Position numbers and translations under genes: made by a program | NCBI RefSeq assembly: GCF_000515335.1 | Contig: NZ_KI911563.1 | Span: 3,491,158-3,555,157 of the forward strand | Length of the DNA: 64,000 nucleotides | DNA from: Cohnella panacarvi Gsoil 349 | GTDB taxonomy: Bacteria; Bacillota; Bacilli; Paenibacillales; Paenibacillaceae | Direction: 5' to 3' | Part shown: in pieces, positions 24,815 through 38,505 of the stretch | Position numbering within the stretch: position 1 is the first letter of the stretch | How the letters are laid out: each line of letters starts with the position of its first letter | Notes under the pieces: model-generated | What the model saw: the letters and a program-made list of their open reading frames with translations, nothing else | Told to the model about the DNA's origin: nothing | Database searches by the model: none

Positions 24815-25240
24815 ATGGCAAAAAAGGTCATCAAATTGGTGAAGCTGCAAGTACCAGCGGGTAAAGCTAACCCTGCGCCGCCGATCGGTCCTGCACTCGG
24901 TCAAGCTGGCGTAAACATCATGGCTTTCTGTAAGGAATTCAATGCACGTACCGCTGACCAAGCTGGATTGATTATTCCGGTTGTAATCTCGGTATATGAG
25001 GACCGTTCATTCGACTTCGTGACTAAGACTCCGCCAGCTGCTGTATTGCTGCGTGTCGCTGCAGGTATCCCTAAAGGATCCGGCGAGCCGAACAAGAAGA
25101 AAGTCGCTACGGTTAAACGCGCGAAAGTACGCGAAATCGCCGAGCAAAAAATGCAAGATCTTAACGCGGCTTCCGTTGAAGCGGCTATGCGTATGGTCGA
25201 AGGTACTGCCCGTTCGATGGGCGTTACGATCGAAGACTAA
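24815..25240 (+). CDS. rplK: 50S ribosomal protein L11
   Basis: Forms the GTPase-associated centre with 23S rRNA and is needed for RelA activation and factor binding. 141 residues, family length; the N-terminal [20 protein letters not shown] is the conserved domain and thiopeptide site. ATG 24815 lies behind AAGGAGGTG; the earlier ATG at 24806 is too close to the binding site. Confidence 0.97.
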   Translation: MAKKVIKLVKLQVPAGKANPAPPIGPALGQAGVNIMAFCKEFNARTADQAGLIIPVVISVYEDRSFDFVTKTPPAAVLLRVAAGIPKGSGEPNKKKVATVKRAKVREIAEQKMQDLNAASVEAAMRMVEGTARSMGVTIED

Positions 25241-25291
25241 TCGCCGACTAGGATATTCCTTATCGGATAGACGGATAGCTTGACAACTGCC

Positions 25292-25341
25292 CCGATGGCC
25301 TAGAGCTAGCGGATCGGTTGCAATCGGGTCCGTCGGTTTTT
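25292..25341 (+). terminator. Terminator-like hairpin between rplK and rplA
   Basis: CCGATGG (25292-25298) pairs with CCGTCGG (25330-25336), followed by five T residues; the 31-base interior may fold further. It may attenuate between L11 and L1, whose ratio must stay equal, so readthrough or another promoter is likely. Confidence 0.5.
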
Positions 25342-25360
25342 GCGGATTCGTTCGCAAGGA

Positions 25361-25391
25361 CTGTGGGAGGAGACTTCCGTTAAAACCACAC
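25361..25391 (+). promoter_or_regulatory. Putative L1-binding site in the rplA leader
   Basis: TGTGG (25362-25366) pairs with CCACA (25386-25390) around GAGGAGACTTCC, an asymmetric stem-loop like the known mRNA targets of ribosomal protein L1, which mimic its 23S site. It ends immediately before the AAGGAGG of rplA, suggesting translational feedback by L1. Assigned by shape and place only. Confidence 0.5.
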
Positions 25392-25405
25392 AAGGAGGAG
25401 CACAC

Positions 25406-26098
25406 ATGGCTAAACACGGCAAGAAGTACAATGAATCCGCTAAGCTGATCGACCGCGACGCTACTTACACGTCCGCCGAAGCGATCGAGCTTGTGAAGAA
25501 AGCCGCGAAAGCGAAGTTCGACGAAACCGTCGAAGCGGCCGTCCGTCTCGGCGTCGATCCGAGAAAGCAAGACCAGAACGTGCGCGGCGTTGTCGTCCTG
25601 CCTCACGGCACGGGTAAAACGCAACGCGTCCTCGTATTCGCGAAAGGCGATAAGCTCAAAGAAGCTGAAGCCGCCGGCGCGGATTACGTAGGGGATGCTG
25701 ACCTCATCCAGAAGATCCAACAAGGTTGGTTCGAGTTCGACGTCTGCGTAGCAACGCCGGACATGATGGGCGAAGTCGGTAAACTGGGCCGTATTCTCGG
25801 GGGCAAAGGCTTGATGCCGAACCCTAAAGCGGGCACGGTAACGAACGACGTTGCTAAGGCTATCGCTGAGATTAAAGCCGGTAAGATCGAATACCGTCTA
25901 GACAAAGCTGGACAAATCCACGCTCCGATCGGCAAGGTTTCCTTCGATGCTGAAAAGCTCAATGACAACCTTAAAGCGCTGATCGACGCGTTGAACCGCG
26001 CGAAACCTGCTTCTTCGAAAGGCGTATACCTGAAAAACATCTCGATCTCCTCGACGATGGGCCCAGGCGCACGCGTAGACGTAGCTGCGTATCGCTAA
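25406..26098 (+). CDS. rplA: 50S ribosomal protein L1
   Basis: L1-stalk protein moving the E-site tRNA, and a translational repressor of its own operon in many bacteria. 230 residues; conserved LPHGTGK and the PNPKAGTVT segment are present. ATG 25406 has AAGGAGGAG before it; the frame is open upstream through the leader to 25340, but the start at MAKHGKKY matches the family. Confidence 0.97.
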   Translation: MAKHGKKYNESAKLIDRDATYTSAEAIELVKKAAKAKFDETVEAAVRLGVDPRKQDQNVRGVVVLPHGTGKTQRVLVFAKGDKLKEAEAAGADYVGDADLIQKIQQGWFEFDVCVATPDMMGEVGKLGRILGGKGLMPNPKAGTVTNDVAKAIAEIKAGKIEYRLDKAGQIHAPIGKVSFDAEKLNDNLKALIDALNRAKPASSKGVYLKNISISSTMGPGARVDVAAYR

Positions 26099-26137
26099 TC
26101 GAATCGGTTTCGGCCGGTATGGCGGTAAAAACTAACT

Positions 26138-26167
26138 TTGACATCGGAATATCCCTCGTGGTAAGCT
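26138..26167 (+). promoter_or_regulatory. Promoter of rplJ-rplL
   Basis: TTGACA (26138-26143) is followed after 18 bases by TAAGCT (26162-26167), a weak -10. It precedes the L10 leader by about 25 bases, the expected start of a dedicated rplJL transcript. Confidence 0.5.
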
Positions 26168-26190
26168 GATGGAGTTGAAATCGAATATGG

Positions 26191-26350
26191 ATACCGTAGA
26201 CCGTAGGTGCAGCATGTCGTCCACGCGATAACGTGCGCTTAATTTCCTACCGAGGTGTGTGGATATAATTTTCCGTTGCGCGGGATGCTTGCGTCTTGTT
26301 GCCTGGTGAAAACGATCATGCCTCCGCTTAGTCTGCGGGGGCATTATTTA
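26191..26350 (+). promoter_or_regulatory. L10 leader with terminator, autoregulation of rplJL
   Basis: The core CCGTAGACCGTAGGTGC (26194-26210) and the later TTAATTTCCTACCGAGGT (26239-26256) match the Bacillota L10(L12)4-binding leader (Rfam-type L10_leader). Downstream a perfect-length 10-bp stem, ATGCCTCCGC (26318-26327) with GCGGGGGCAT (26335-26344, one GT pair), is followed by a T-rich tail and acts as the terminator. Excess L10-L12 complex would favour termination. No gene lies between rplA and rplJ. Confidence 0.85.
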
Positions 26351-26414
26351 TGCCTCCGAAAGACGGGGACGAGTATTATATTGCGGTATATTAAGACTTT
26401 AGGAGGTGTACACA

Positions 26415-26915
26415 ATGGCAAACGCAAAAATTATCGCGGCGAAACAGCAAGAAGTTGATGTGATCGCGGCGAAATTGCGCGAAAGCACGACGACGGTCGT
26501 CGCCGACTACCGCGGTCTGAACGTGGAGCAAGTTACTTTGCTTCGTAAACAGCTTCGCGAAGCAGGCGTTGAATTCCAAGTCCTTAAGAACTCTCTCGTA
26601 AGCCGCGCAGCGGCGAACATTGAGCTTGCCGAGCTGGATGCCATCCTGACCGGCCCGACGGCTGTCGCTTTCTCGAAAGACGTGGTCGCTCCCGCGAAAA
26701 TCATCAGCGATTTCGCGAAGAAGAACGATGCGCTGAAAGTTAAAGGCGGCGTTGTCGAAGGTCGTTACGTCGATGCGGCTCAAATCAAAGCGCTGGCAGA
26801 TCTGCCTTCCCGCGAAGGTTTGCTCTCCATGTTGCTTAGCGTCCTGCAAGCGCCGATGCGCAACGTTGCGCTCGCTGTCAAAGCGGTCGCGGAGAAGAAC
26901 GAAGCAAGCGCGTAA
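26415..26915 (+). CDS. rplJ: 50S ribosomal protein L10
   Basis: Base of the ribosomal stalk that carries L7/L12 dimers; also the leader-binding repressor of this transcript. 166 residues: globular RNA-binding N-terminal domain ([20 protein letters not shown]) and a C-terminal helix for L12 docking. AGGAGGTG lies before ATG 26415. 59 bases separate it from rplL. Confidence 0.97.
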   Translation: MANAKIIAAKQQEVDVIAAKLRESTTTVVADYRGLNVEQVTLLRKQLREAGVEFQVLKNSLVSRAAANIELAELDAILTGPTAVAFSKDVVAPAKIISDFAKKNDALKVKGGVVEGRYVDAAQIKALADLPSREGLLSMLLSVLQAPMRNVALAVKAVAEKNEASA

Positions 26916-26974
26916 CCCAAGCACGAACAAACTTAAGAAGATCCTATGATCTCAAATAAACGGAGGGTAATCCC

Positions 26975-27340
26975 ATGAGTAAAGAGCAAATCTTGGAAGC
27001 CATCAAGGCTATGACCGTTCTTGAACTGAACGATCTCGTTAAAGCAATCGAAGAAGAATTCGGCGTAACGGCTGCAGCTCCGGTTGCGTTGGTTGCCGGC
27101 GGCGCTGCTGCTGCTGAAGTTGAAGAGCAAACGGAGTTCGACGTTGTTCTTACGGACGCAGGCGCTTCCAAAATCAACGTTATCAAAGTCGTTCGCGAAA
27201 TCACGGGTCTTGGCTTGAAAGAAGCTAAAGACGTCGTTGACAATGCTCCTAAAGCTGTCAAAGAAAAAGTTTCCAAAGCTGATGCTGACGCGATCAAAGC
27301 TAAGCTCGAAGAAGCTGGCGCTAAAGTCGAAGTTAAGTAA
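26975..27340 (+). CDS. rplL: 50S ribosomal protein L7/L12
   Basis: Stalk protein present in several copies per ribosome that recruits translational GTPases. 121 residues: N-terminal dimer domain, alanine-rich hinge ([16 protein letters not shown]) and the factor-binding C-terminal domain with [20 protein letters not shown] strong ribosome binding site (CGGAGGG) fits its high copy number. Confidence 0.98.
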   Translation: MSKEQILEAIKAMTVLELNDLVKAIEEEFGVTAAAPVALVAGGAAAAEVEEQTEFDVVLTDAGASKINVIKVVREITGLGLKEAKDVVDNAPKAVKEKVSKADADAIKAKLEEAGAKVEVK

Positions 27341-27354
27341 GAAGCAATTGGGCG

Positions 27355-27384
27355 AACCCCTTGGAGATTTTCTTCGAGGGGTTT
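27355..27384 (+). terminator. Terminator after rplL
   Basis: AACCCCTT(GG) at 27355-27364 pairs with the segment ending GAGGGGTTT at 27376-27384. The T-run is short (TTTGTT), so some readthrough into the methyltransferase gene is likely. Confidence 0.65.
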
Positions 27385-27429
27385 GTTCATGTCTATATTG
27401 GCGTATGATGATTAAGGGTGAGAATCGAT

Positions 27430-28035
27430 ATGAACGATCACTACTATTCGAGCAAGCCGCAGTCGGCTAGCAACCGACAGGCGTTCACGGCTACGCTTCG
27501 AGGCTTTCATTTACGGCTGACATCGGACGCGGGCGTGTTTTCGCGGGACGGGGTGGACTACGGTAGCCGAGTGCTTATCGACTTGATGGAGATCAAGCCG
27601 GATGACCAAGTGCTCGACGTCGGTTGCGGTTACGGGCCGATGGGACTGACGGCAGCACGCCTTGCGCCGCAAGGACATGTGACGATGATCGATATCAACG
27701 AGAGGGCGGTCGAGCTGGCCGAGCTCAACGCGAAGGAGAACGGCATCGTTAACGTGACGTTCCAACCTAGCGATTTGTTCGATGCGGTAAAGGGTCGGAC
27801 GTTCGACGTCATTCTATCGAATCCTCCGATTCGAGCGGGTAAAGCGGTCGTACACATGTTATTGGCGGATGCCGCCCGCCATCTGAACTCTGGCGGTTCT
27901 CTATGGATCGTCATTCAGAACAAGCAGGGAGCTCCAAGCGCCCGCGCGAAGCTGGAAGAAGTATTCGGCGAGGAGAACGTCGTCGAAATCGGCAAAGACA
28001 AAGGCTTCCGAGTGTATAGAAGTACCAAGGTATAA
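27430..28035 (+). CDS. ybxB: Class I SAM methyltransferase, YbxB (RsmC-like)
   Basis: Small methyltransferase related to RsmC, probably modifying a guanine N2 of 16S rRNA, though the Bacillus substrate is not certain to me. 201 residues: SAM-binding loop DVGCGYGPMG (about residues 56-65) and the catalytic NPPIRAGK typical of base N-methyltransferases. ATG 27430 gives the family start MNDHYYSSKP; GTG 27418 is closer to the binding site. It is located between rplL and rpoB as in Bacillus. Confidence 0.92.
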   Translation: MNDHYYSSKPQSASNRQAFTATLRGFHLRLTSDAGVFSRDGVDYGSRVLIDLMEIKPDDQVLDVGCGYGPMGLTAARLAPQGHVTMIDINERAVELAELNAKENGIVNVTFQPSDLFDAVKGRTFDVILSNPPIRAGKAVVHMLLADAARHLNSGGSLWIVIQNKQGAPSARAKLEEVFGEENVVEIGKDKGFRVYRSTKV

Positions 28036-28040
28036 AACAT

Positions 28041-28069
28041 TTGACTTGACATTTCCGCTGTGGTATTAT
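28041..28069 (+). promoter_or_regulatory. Promoter of rpoB-rpoC
   Basis: TTGACT (28041-28046) and TATTAT (28064-28069) lie 17 bases apart, just after the ybxB stop; a leader of about 200 bases follows before rpoB. A second TATAAT at 28166-28171 lacks a good -35. The leader contains a small GCCG/CGGC hairpin near 28213 and a T-rich stretch at 28233-28250, but no recognised regulatory RNA. Confidence 0.65.
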
Positions 28070-28280
28070 TAAAAAATGTCAGTATTAGGATGGGCTAATT
28101 GTCTTCCGAAATAACGTGCTCGAAACTCCGATCCTTTCCCAGGAATAAATACCAGCCGTTTGGCGTATAATGGGTTTGTTTTGGGGTAAGGACAGGATGG
28201 GTTGCCATTGTGCCGCCAACCGGCGCATAAGGGCTTTTCTTTATTTTTGTGTTGAAGCAGACTTAAGGGGTGAGGTTAAG

Positions 28281-31200
28281 TTGGCAGGACATCTTGTTCA
28301 GTATGGCCGCCGCACGCGGCGCAGCTACGCCCGCATTAATGAAGTGTTGGACGTCCCGAACCTGATCGAAATCCAGCAGCAATCGTACCAGAAGTTTTTG
28401 GACGAAGGACTGCGCGAGATTTTCCAGGACATTTCGCCGATTTCGGACTTCACGGGCAATCTCGTGCTGGAATTCATCGATTACAGCTTAGGCGAACCGA
28501 AATATTCCGTCGATGAAGCGAAGGAACGCGATGTTACTTATGCGGCTCCATTGCGCGTTAAAGTACGGCTGCTCAACAAGGAGACCGGCGAGGTCAAAGA
28601 ACAGGAAGTGTTCATGGGCGATTTCCCGCTTATGACGGAAACCGGCACGTTCATTATCAATGGTGCGGAACGGGTTATCGTCAGCCAGCTGGTACGCTCC
28701 CCGAGCGTCTACTACAGCACGAAAGTAGACAAAAACGGCAAGAAGACGTACACGGCTACCGTAATCCCGAACCGCGGCGCATGGCTCGAGCTCGAGACGG
28801 ATGCTAAAGATATTATTTACGTTCGTATCGACCGCACGCGGAAAATTCCGGTGACGGTGCTTCTGCGTTCCCTCGGTTTCGGTACGGACGCGGAAATTCT
28901 CGACCTCCTCGGTCAAGACGAATATATTCGCAACACGCTAGAGAAGGACAACACGGATTCTACCGAGAAAGCGCTCATCGAGATTTACGAGCGTCTTCGC
29001 CCGGGCGAACCGCCGACGCTGGAGAACGCGCGCAGCTTGCTGATCGCACGTTTCTTCGATCCGAAGCGTTATGACCTTGCTAACGTAGGTCGCTATAAAA
29101 TCAACAAAAAGCTTCATATCAAGAACCGGTTGTTCAATCAACGGCTTGCCGAAACGCTCGTGGACCCGTCCACCGGCGAAATTATCGCAGAAGCCGGCCA
29201 GATGATCGATCGCCGTCTGCTGGATCAAATTCTCCCTATGCTGGAGAACAACGTCGGCTTCAGAACGTACCACGTGGTAGGCGGCGTCATGGAATCGGAC
29301 GATATTCCGTTGCAATGCGTCAGCGTGTTCTCTCCGATCGAAGACGGCAAAGTCGTGAAGGTTATCTCGAACGGCATCATCGACAAATCGGTGAAGAACA
29401 TTACGCCGGCGGATATTATCTCTTCGATCAACTATTTCATGAACTTACTGCACGGCATCGGCAGCACGGACGATATCGACCACTTGGGCAATCGTCGTCT
29501 GCGCTCCGTGGGCGAGTTGCTGCAGAACCAGTTCCGTATCGGTTTATCCCGTATGGAACGGGTCGTTCGCGAACGGATGTCTATCCAGGATCAGAACGCG
29601 ATCACGCCGCAAGCGTTGATCAACATTCGTCCCGTCATCGCGGCAATCAAGGAGTTCTTCGGCTCCTCGCAACTGTCCCAGTTCATGGATCAGACGAATC
29701 CGCTTGCGGAACTTACGCATAAGCGCCGTCTATCCGCGCTCGGTCCGGGCGGTTTGACCCGCGAACGCGCAGGCTTCGAAGTCCGCGACGTTCACCACTC
29801 GCACTATGGACGGATGTGCCCGATCGAGACGCCGGAAGGTCCGAACATCGGTCTGATCAACTCGCTGTCTACTTTCGCGCGCATTAACGAGTACGGCTTC
29901 ATTGAAGCCCCTTACCGTAAAGTAGATCCGAACACGAACGCGGTAACCGACGAGATCGTCTACATGACCGCGGACGAGGAAGACAACTATATCATCGCCC
30001 AGGCGAACGCGAAGCTGAACCCGGACGGCACCTTCACGGACGACCAGGTCATCGTGCGGATCAACAGACAGACGGACAACATCCAGACGATGTCCTCCGA
30101 TCGCGTTGACTACATGGACGTATCTCCGAAGCAGGTCGTATCCGTCGCGACGGCGATGATTCCGTTCCTCGAGAACGATGACTCGAACCGCGCGCTGATG
30201 GGTTCCAACATGCAACGTCAGGCCGTGCCTTTGCTCGTGCCTGAAGCGCCTTTCGTCGGCACCGGCATGGAGTACAAGTCCGCGAAAGATTCCGGGGTAT
30301 GTATTGTGTCCAAATACGACGGAATCATCGAACGCGTGTCTGCCAATGAAATCCAGCTTCGCCGCGTCGAGACGATCGACGGCAAGGAAGTCAAAGGCGA
30401 TATTATCAAGTACAAGCTTCAGAAATTCATGCGTTCCAACCAAGGAACTTGCATTAACCAACGTCCGCTCGTCAAACGCGGCGAAGTGATCAAGAAGGGC
30501 GACATTCTCGCCGACGGTCCTTCGACCGAGACCGGGGAACTGGCGCTCGGCCGCAACGTCGTCGTTGCGTTCATGACGTGGGAAGGCTACAACTACGAGG
30601 ATGCGATCCTCCTCTCCGAGAAGCTAGTGCGCGAAGACGTGTACACTTCGATTCATATCGAAGAATACGAGTCCGAAGCTCGCGACACGAAGCTTGGACC
30701 GGAAGAGATCACGCGCGACATCCCGAACGTCGGCGAAGACGCGCTTCGCAACCTCGATGAGCGCGGCATTATCCGCGTCGGCGCGGAGATCAGCGCGGGG
30801 GATATCCTCGTCGGTAAAGTTACGCCTAAGGGCGTTACCGAGTTGACGGCGGAAGAACGCCTCCTGCACGCGATTTTCGGCGAGAAGGCGCGCGAAGTTC
30901 GCGACACGTCGCTCCGCGTACCTCACGGTACGGACGGCATCGTCGTAGACGTGAAGGTGTTCACTCGGGAGAACGGCGACGAGCTGCCTCCTGGCGTTAA
31001 CCAATTGGTACGCGCTTATATCGCTCAGAAACGTAAGATTTCCGAAGGCGATAAGATGGCCGGCCGCCACGGTAATAAAGGGGTTATCGCCCGCATTCTG
31101 CCGGAAGAAGACATGCCGTTCCTGCCGGACGGTACGCCTGTACAGGTCGTACTGAACCCGCTGGGGGTTCCTTCCCGGATGAACATCGGCCAGGTGCTCG

Positions 31201-31826
31201 AAGTTCACCTTGGCATGGCTTGCCGGTTGCTCGGCATCCATGCGTCAACGCCGGTATTCGACGGCGCTACCGAGTACGACGTATTCGACACGATGGAAGA
31301 AGCCGGCATGCAGCGCAACGGCAAGTGGCGTCTGCGCGACGGACGCTCGGGCGAAGAGTTCGAGCGCGAAGTTACCGTCGGCGTTATGTATATGATCAAG
31401 CTGGCGCACATGGTCGACGATAAGATCCATGCCCGCTCCACGGGACCATACTCGCTCGTTACGCAGCAGCCTTTGGGCGGTAAAGCTCAATTCGGCGGCC
31501 AGCGCTTCGGGGAGATGGAAGTGTGGGCGCTCGAGGCCTACGGCGCGGCGTATACGCTGCAAGAGATTCTTACGGTCAAATCCGACGACGTGGTCGGCCG
31601 CGTGAAGACGTACGAATCGATCGTCAAAGGCGAGAACGTGCCGGAACCGGGAGTACCGGAATCGTTCAAGGTTCTGATCAAAGAGCTTCAGAGCTTGGGT
31701 ATGGACGTTAAGATCTTGTCCGGCGACGAAACAGAGATCGAAATGAAAGAAATCGACGATGAAGACGATGCCGCTGGAGATAAGCTGAACCTCAATCTAG
31801 AAGGCTCTGAAGTCGGTGTAGAATAA
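28281..31826 (+). CDS. rpoB: RNA polymerase subunit beta
   Basis: Catalytic-core subunit of RNA polymerase, 1181 residues. It starts at TTG 28281 ([19 protein letters not shown]), matching the TTG start of Bacillus rpoB, with AAGGGGTGAGG upstream; the open frame continues 111 bases further but without family similarity. The rifampicin-pocket region ([20 protein letters not shown] then [10 protein letters not shown]) is wild-type. The C-terminal region ends with an acidic tail. 91 bases separate it from rpoC. Confidence 0.98.
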   Translation: MAGHLVQYGRRTRRSYARINEVLDVPNLIEIQQQSYQKFLDEGLREIFQDISPISDFTGNLVLEFIDYSLGEPKYSVDEAKERDVTYAAPLRVKVRLLNKETGEVKEQEVFMGDFPLMTETGTFIINGAERVIVSQLVRSPSVYYSTKVDKNGKKTYTATVIPNRGAWLELETDAKDIIYVRIDRTRKIPVTVLLRSLGFGTDAEILDLLGQDEYIRNTLEKDNTDSTEKALIEIYERLRPGEPPTLENARSLLIARFFDPKRYDLANVGRYKINKKLHIKNRLFNQRLAETLVDPSTGEIIAEAGQMIDRRLLDQILPMLENNVGFRTYHVVGGVMESDDIPLQCVSVFSPIEDGKVVKVISNGIIDKSVKNITPADIISSINYFMNLLHGIGSTDDIDHLGNRRLRSVGELLQNQFRIGLSRMERVVRERMSIQDQNAITPQALINIRPVIAAIKEFFGSSQLSQFMDQTNPLAELTHKRRLSALGPGGLTRERAGFEVRDVHHSHYGRMCPIETPEGPNIGLINSLSTFARINEYGFIEAPYRKVDPNTNAVTDEIVYMTADEEDNYIIAQANAKLNPDGTFTDDQVIVRINRQTDNIQTMSSDRVDYMDVSPKQVVSVATAMIPFLENDDSNRALMGSNMQRQAVPLLVPEAPFVGTGMEYKSAKDSGVCIVSKYDGIIERVSANEIQLRRVETIDGKEVKGDIIKYKLQKFMRSNQGTCINQRPLVKRGEVIKKGDILADGPSTETGELALGRNVVVAFMTWEGYNYEDAILLSEKLVREDVYTSIHIEEYESEARDTKLGPEEITRDIPNVGEDALRNLDERGIIRVGAEISAGDILVGKVTPKGVTELTAEERLLHAIFGEKAREVRDTSLRVPHGTDGIVVDVKVFTRENGDELPPGVNQLVRAYIAQKRKISEGDKMAGRHGNKGVIARILPEEDMPFLPDGTPVQVVLNPLGVPSRMNIGQVLEVHLGMACRLLGIHASTPVFDGATEYDVFDTMEEAGMQRNGKWRLRDGRSGEEFEREVTVGVMYMIKLAHMVDDKIHARSTGPYSLVTQQPLGGKAQFGGQRFGEMEVWALEAYGAAYTLQEILTVKSDDVVGRVKTYESIVKGENVPEPGVPESFKVLIKELQSLGMDVKILSGDETEIEMKEIDDEDDAAGDKLNLNLEGSEVGVE

Positions 31827-31917
31827 CTCAACCTTTAATCGGTGTCCCTGCAAGCCGCCGCGATAAGCTTCGAACGGTCGCGCGGCATTGCCGGGTAAAT
31901 TAAGGAGGGCTTGCTCC

Positions 31918-35541
<3,624 letters not shown>

Positions 35542-35552
35542 TCCATTCCGGA

Positions 35553-35585
35553 AAGCGGGTACCCTCGAGGTATCCGCTTTTTTTT
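35553..35585 (+). terminator. Terminator of rpoBC
   Basis: An 11-bp stem (35553-35563 with 35569-35579, one GT pair) with a CTCGA loop and a T-run that continues to 35585. It lies 12 bases after the rpoC stop and cuts the following ABC genes off from the rpo transcript. Confidence 0.9.
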
Positions 35586-35618
35586 GCTAGACAGGCGATA
35601 ATGATGGGGGCGTAGTCT

Positions 35619-36464
35619 ATGGATTCGTACTTATTGCGCTTGCGCGACGTATCCAAAGAGATAGCGGGACAATACGTGCTGAACGATCTTATGCTCGAGA
35701 TCAAGCCTGGCCGAGCGGTGGCGATCGTAGGAGCTAACGGTTCCGGCAAAAGCACGCTTCTTAAGATATTAAGCGGTCTAGGAAAATTTGATAAAGGTCA
35801 GCGGATCGTCGAATCGAGCGAAGGCCGCTTGTCGATCGGTTACGTGCCGGAACGATTCCCTAAATTAAACTTTAATGCCGTCGATTATTTACGTAGTATG
35901 GGGAAGATGCAAGGTATCCCGGGCGACAAGCTCTCGGCGAGAATAGAAGAGTTGGTGACTCGATTCGGACTTGATCCCGCCGATCGCAGAACGATGAAGC
36001 GATATTCCAAAGGAATGCTTCAGAAAGTGAATCTTATACAGGGGATGCTAGCCGCTCCGGAGTTATTATTGCTCGATGAGCCGTTCTCCGGACTCGATCA
36101 TAACGCCCAAGAAGAACTCGTGGCCGCGCTCAATGCGATCAAGCGGCAAGGTCAAGCGATCGTGATGACGACTCACGAGCCGTCGTTCGTCGAACGGGTT
36201 GCCGATCGGACGCTGCGGCTTCGGGACGGCCGACTAAGCGTGGCGGATGATCGATCGGCGCAAGAGCCGCTCAAGAGACTGGAATTCGAACTTCACGATC
36301 CGTCTGCTTTACAGTCGAACGCGGTGAGCCGGTTTCAGCGGCAAGGAAGTTCGTGCGTCGCGTGGGTGGAGCGTAAGCATTCCGATAGCGTCATCCGCGC
36401 CATTCTCGAAGCAGGCGGTTCGATTGCGTACGTCGGGGACGAGAGGACGGGTAACGTATCATGA
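35619..36464 (+). CDS. ABC transporter ATP-binding protein
   Basis: 281-residue ATPase of an ABC-2 type exporter. Walker A GANGSGKST (38-46), signature YSKGMLQKV (about 129-137), Walker B LLLLDEPFSGLD (about 149-160) and the switch histidine region (TTHEPS) are present; the C-terminal 60 residues are an extra domain. GGGGGCG lies 8 bases before the ATG. Its end overlaps the permease by 4 bases. The substrate cannot be told. These two genes stand where Bacillus has the L7Ae-like gene, and no promoter is obvious in the 33-base gap after the rpoC terminator. Confidence 0.93.
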   Translation: MDSYLLRLRDVSKEIAGQYVLNDLMLEIKPGRAVAIVGANGSGKSTLLKILSGLGKFDKGQRIVESSEGRLSIGYVPERFPKLNFNAVDYLRSMGKMQGIPGDKLSARIEELVTRFGLDPADRRTMKRYSKGMLQKVNLIQGMLAAPELLLLDEPFSGLDHNAQEELVAALNAIKRQGQAIVMTTHEPSFVERVADRTLRLRDGRLSVADDRSAQEPLKRLEFELHDPSALQSNAVSRFQRQGSSCVAWVERKHSDSVIRAILEAGGSIAYVGDERTGNVS

Positions 36465-37165
36465 TGGCCGCCTTGTCGTATTTATTCCGTTATTATGTTC
36501 GTTCCTACAGATATGTCGCTCCGCTCATCGTGTATATGACCGTTATTATTTTCATCTATGGCGTCGTTCCGAATCCGGTGCTCTCCAGCTATGGCCTTAC
36601 GTCGACCGTGCTATTCCTGGTCATGGCGTGGCTTTGTTTCGCCTACATAGATGTTGAAGACCGCACCCAACAAACGATAACCGTACTTCACTTGGGCAGC
36701 ACGACCAAATACTATATGGCGAAAATGGCTGTTATTGCGCTTATCGGAACGATCTTGGCACTATGCACGGCAGTCTATCCCGTCGTATTCGGCAAATTTT
36801 CGGCGCAGCCTACGGCAGAGCAGTTCATCGTCGGTCTCGTCAGCCATGTATTGCTTTCATATCTCGGTATTGCGATCTCGGCGATCTTTACGTCCAAGCT
36901 GATTCTTAAGCTTAACTATTCGATTCTTGGCCTTTTCCTCGTCCTATCGATATCGCTCGCAGGCTCGGGAATAACGGAACGATTACCGGATCAATTCGCT
37001 TTCGTAACCTGGCTGATCCCTCCGTCTTATCGCGTTATGGCGATGCTCAATGAGGATGCCGACATCGACGCGCAAGAAGCGCTAATGACTTTCGCGGCCG
37101 TATTCGTCTACGTAATGGCGCTGCAAATCATGTTCCTCCGATGGATGAAAAAGAGATTGTTCTGA
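36461..37165 (+). CDS. ABC-2 type transporter permease
   Basis: 234 residues with about six membrane helices and a short cytoplasmic N-terminus; partner of the preceding ATPase, whose stop it overlaps (ATGATG at 36461; either ATG may serve). One ATPase plus one permease is typical for small efflux pumps for lipids, peptides or antibiotics, but nothing in the sequence fixes the substrate. It ends 15 bases before the promoter of the str operon. Confidence 0.9.
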   Translation: MMAALSYLFRYYVRSYRYVAPLIVYMTVIIFIYGVVPNPVLSSYGLTSTVLFLVMAWLCFAYIDVEDRTQQTITVLHLGSTTKYYMAKMAVIALIGTILALCTAVYPVVFGKFSAQPTAEQFIVGLVSHVLLSYLGIAISAIFTSKLILKLNYSILGLFLVLSISLAGSGITERLPDQFAFVTWLIPPSYRVMAMLNEDADIDAQEALMTFAAVFVYVMALQIMFLRWMKKRLF

Positions 37166-37180
37166 GCGTAAGATCATTCC

Positions 37181-37209
37181 TTGACATAGGCAAAGTGAAG
37201 TGATAATAT
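37181..37209 (+). promoter_or_regulatory. Promoter of the str operon (rpsL-rpsG-fusA-tuf)
   Basis: TTGACA (37181-37186) and TAATAT (37204-37209) are 17 bases apart; a transcript would have a leader of about 285 bases. This replaces the readthrough from rpoC that is possible when no ABC insertion is present. Confidence 0.7.
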
Positions 37210-37272
37210 GTTCTAGTGTGTGCCGGACGTGTGCCTTTCTGTGGCCGCCGATCGGCATGGACTAAGCGCATA

Positions 37273-37350
37273 GGCATTGAAGCCGGCGCAGCAATGGCTG
37301 CGATCGTTGAGGATAAGGTTGTTGGGTTTGGCTCGGATTCGTCTCGATAG
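37273..37350 (+). pseudogene. Possible 3' relic of the L7Ae-like gene (rplGB/ybxF)
   Basis: The frame reads [17 protein letters not shown] and stops at TAG 37350. The first 12 residues closely resemble the C-terminus of the L7Ae-like protein YbxF/RplGB (Bacillus ends CGIEVGAAAVAIIL), and this gene normally lies directly before rpsL. Upstream sequence in the same frame (SAWTKRI) only faintly fits the rest of the family, and no start codon with a binding site is found, so the gene appears truncated or decayed. A chance match over so few residues cannot be excluded. Confidence 0.45.
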
Positions 37351-37499
37351 GTGCAAATCTTGAAGGAGGAAGTCCGGTCGAGCCCTTTCTCGTCTCTCAA
37401 AATGAACCGCCTGGGTCTGTGGACTACGCAAACGGCGAAGCGGTCGTGTCGTCTTCATTACTTTTTATCATGCATGTATCATCGGAAGGGGGTGGCAAC

Positions 37500-37922
37500 A
37501 TGCCAACAATTAACCAGCTCGTACGTAAAGGTCGTCAACCGAAGGTCGTCAAATCGAAATCCCCTGCACTGCAAAAAGGCTTCAACGCCCTGAAGCGTGA
37601 GGAAACGGATTTGAGCGCGCCACAAAAACGCGGTGTTTGCACTCGCGTAGGCACGATGACGCCTAAGAAACCGAACTCTGCACTTCGTAAATACGCGCGC
37701 GTACGTCTAACGAACCGTGTCGAGGTGACAGCGTACATCCCAGGTATCGGTCATAACTTGCAAGAGCACAGCGTCGTTCTGATTCGCGGTGGTCGGGTAA
37801 AAGACCTTCCAGGGGTTCGTTATCACATCGTTCGCGGCGCATTGGACACTGCAGGCGTTAACAACCGTATGCAGGCTCGTTCCAAATACGGCACGAAGAG
37901 ACCTAAAGCCAAGAAATCCTAA
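37500..37922 (+). CDS. rpsL: 30S ribosomal protein S12
   Basis: Decoding-centre protein of 140 residues. The loop [14 protein letters not shown] has the wild-type lysines associated with streptomycin sensitivity. An in-frame GTG at 37419 exists upstream, but ATG 37500, with GGGGGTGG before it and the family start [12 protein letters not shown], is right. Confidence 0.97.
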   Translation: MPTINQLVRKGRQPKVVKSKSPALQKGFNALKREETDLSAPQKRGVCTRVGTMTPKKPNSALRKYARVRLTNRVEVTAYIPGIGHNLQEHSVVLIRGGRVKDLPGVRYHIVRGALDTAGVNNRMQARSKYGTKRPKAKKS

Positions 37923-37995
37923 TATGCCGGCAGGCGATTTAATCGCTTGATCCGCGCATAATGAACACAAGCAAGGAGAAAGGAGGAATTTTTCG

Positions 37996-38466
37996 ATGCC
38001 ACGTAAAGGACCAGTAACGAAACGGGACGTGCTCCCGGATCCGATATATAACAGCAAGCTCGTTACGCGCCTTATCAACCGCATTATGATCGACGGTAAG
38101 AGAGGCGTTGCTTCGCAACTTCTGTATGATGCATTCAACTTGATTAAAGAGCGTTCGGGTAAAGATCCAATGGAGGTCTTCGAAGCCGCTATCAAGAACA
38201 TCATGCCAGTGCTTGAGGTTAAAGCTCGTCGCGTCGGTGGTGCGAACTACCAAGTGCCGATCGAGGTTAAGCCTGAGCGCCGTACGTCCCTCGGACTGCG
38301 TTGGCTCGTCAACTACTCCCGCAACCGCGGCGAGAAGACGATGGAAGAACGTTTGGCGGCTGAAATCCTGGATGCTTCCAACAACACGGGAGCTGCAGTG
38401 AAGAAGCGCGAGGATACGCACAAGATGGCGGAAGCGAACAGAGCGTTCGCTCACTACCGCTGGTAG
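37996..38466 (+). CDS. rpsG: 30S ribosomal protein S7
   Basis: Head-assembly protein that binds 16S rRNA and contacts the E site, 156 residues. [20 protein letters not shown] is the conserved start, and the C-terminal [12 protein letters not shown] is typical. AAAGGAGG precedes ATG 37996. It follows rpsL by 73 bases. Confidence 0.97.
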   Translation: MPRKGPVTKRDVLPDPIYNSKLVTRLINRIMIDGKRGVASQLLYDAFNLIKERSGKDPMEVFEAAIKNIMPVLEVKARRVGGANYQVPIEVKPERRTSLGLRWLVNYSRNRGEKTMEERLAAEILDASNNTGAAVKKREDTHKMAEANRAFAHYRW

Positions 38467-38505
38467 GATTTGCTTAAGCAAGTCATATGAAGGGAGTAAC
38501 ACCGC

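Larger units (their letters stand above)
37166..37499 (+). other. rpsL leader region
   Basis: 334 bases with no intact gene. It holds a strong promoter (37181-37209), a piece resembling the end of an L7Ae-type ribosomal protein (37273-37350) and the GGAAGGGGGTGG binding site of rpsL. A stray AAGGAGGA at 37361-37368 is not followed by a convincing frame. Confidence 0.6.

Noticed and set aside
37351-37593. 80-codon plus-strand frame overlapping the rpsL start
   Set aside because: It runs out of frame through the first 30 codons of rpsL and has no family resemblance.
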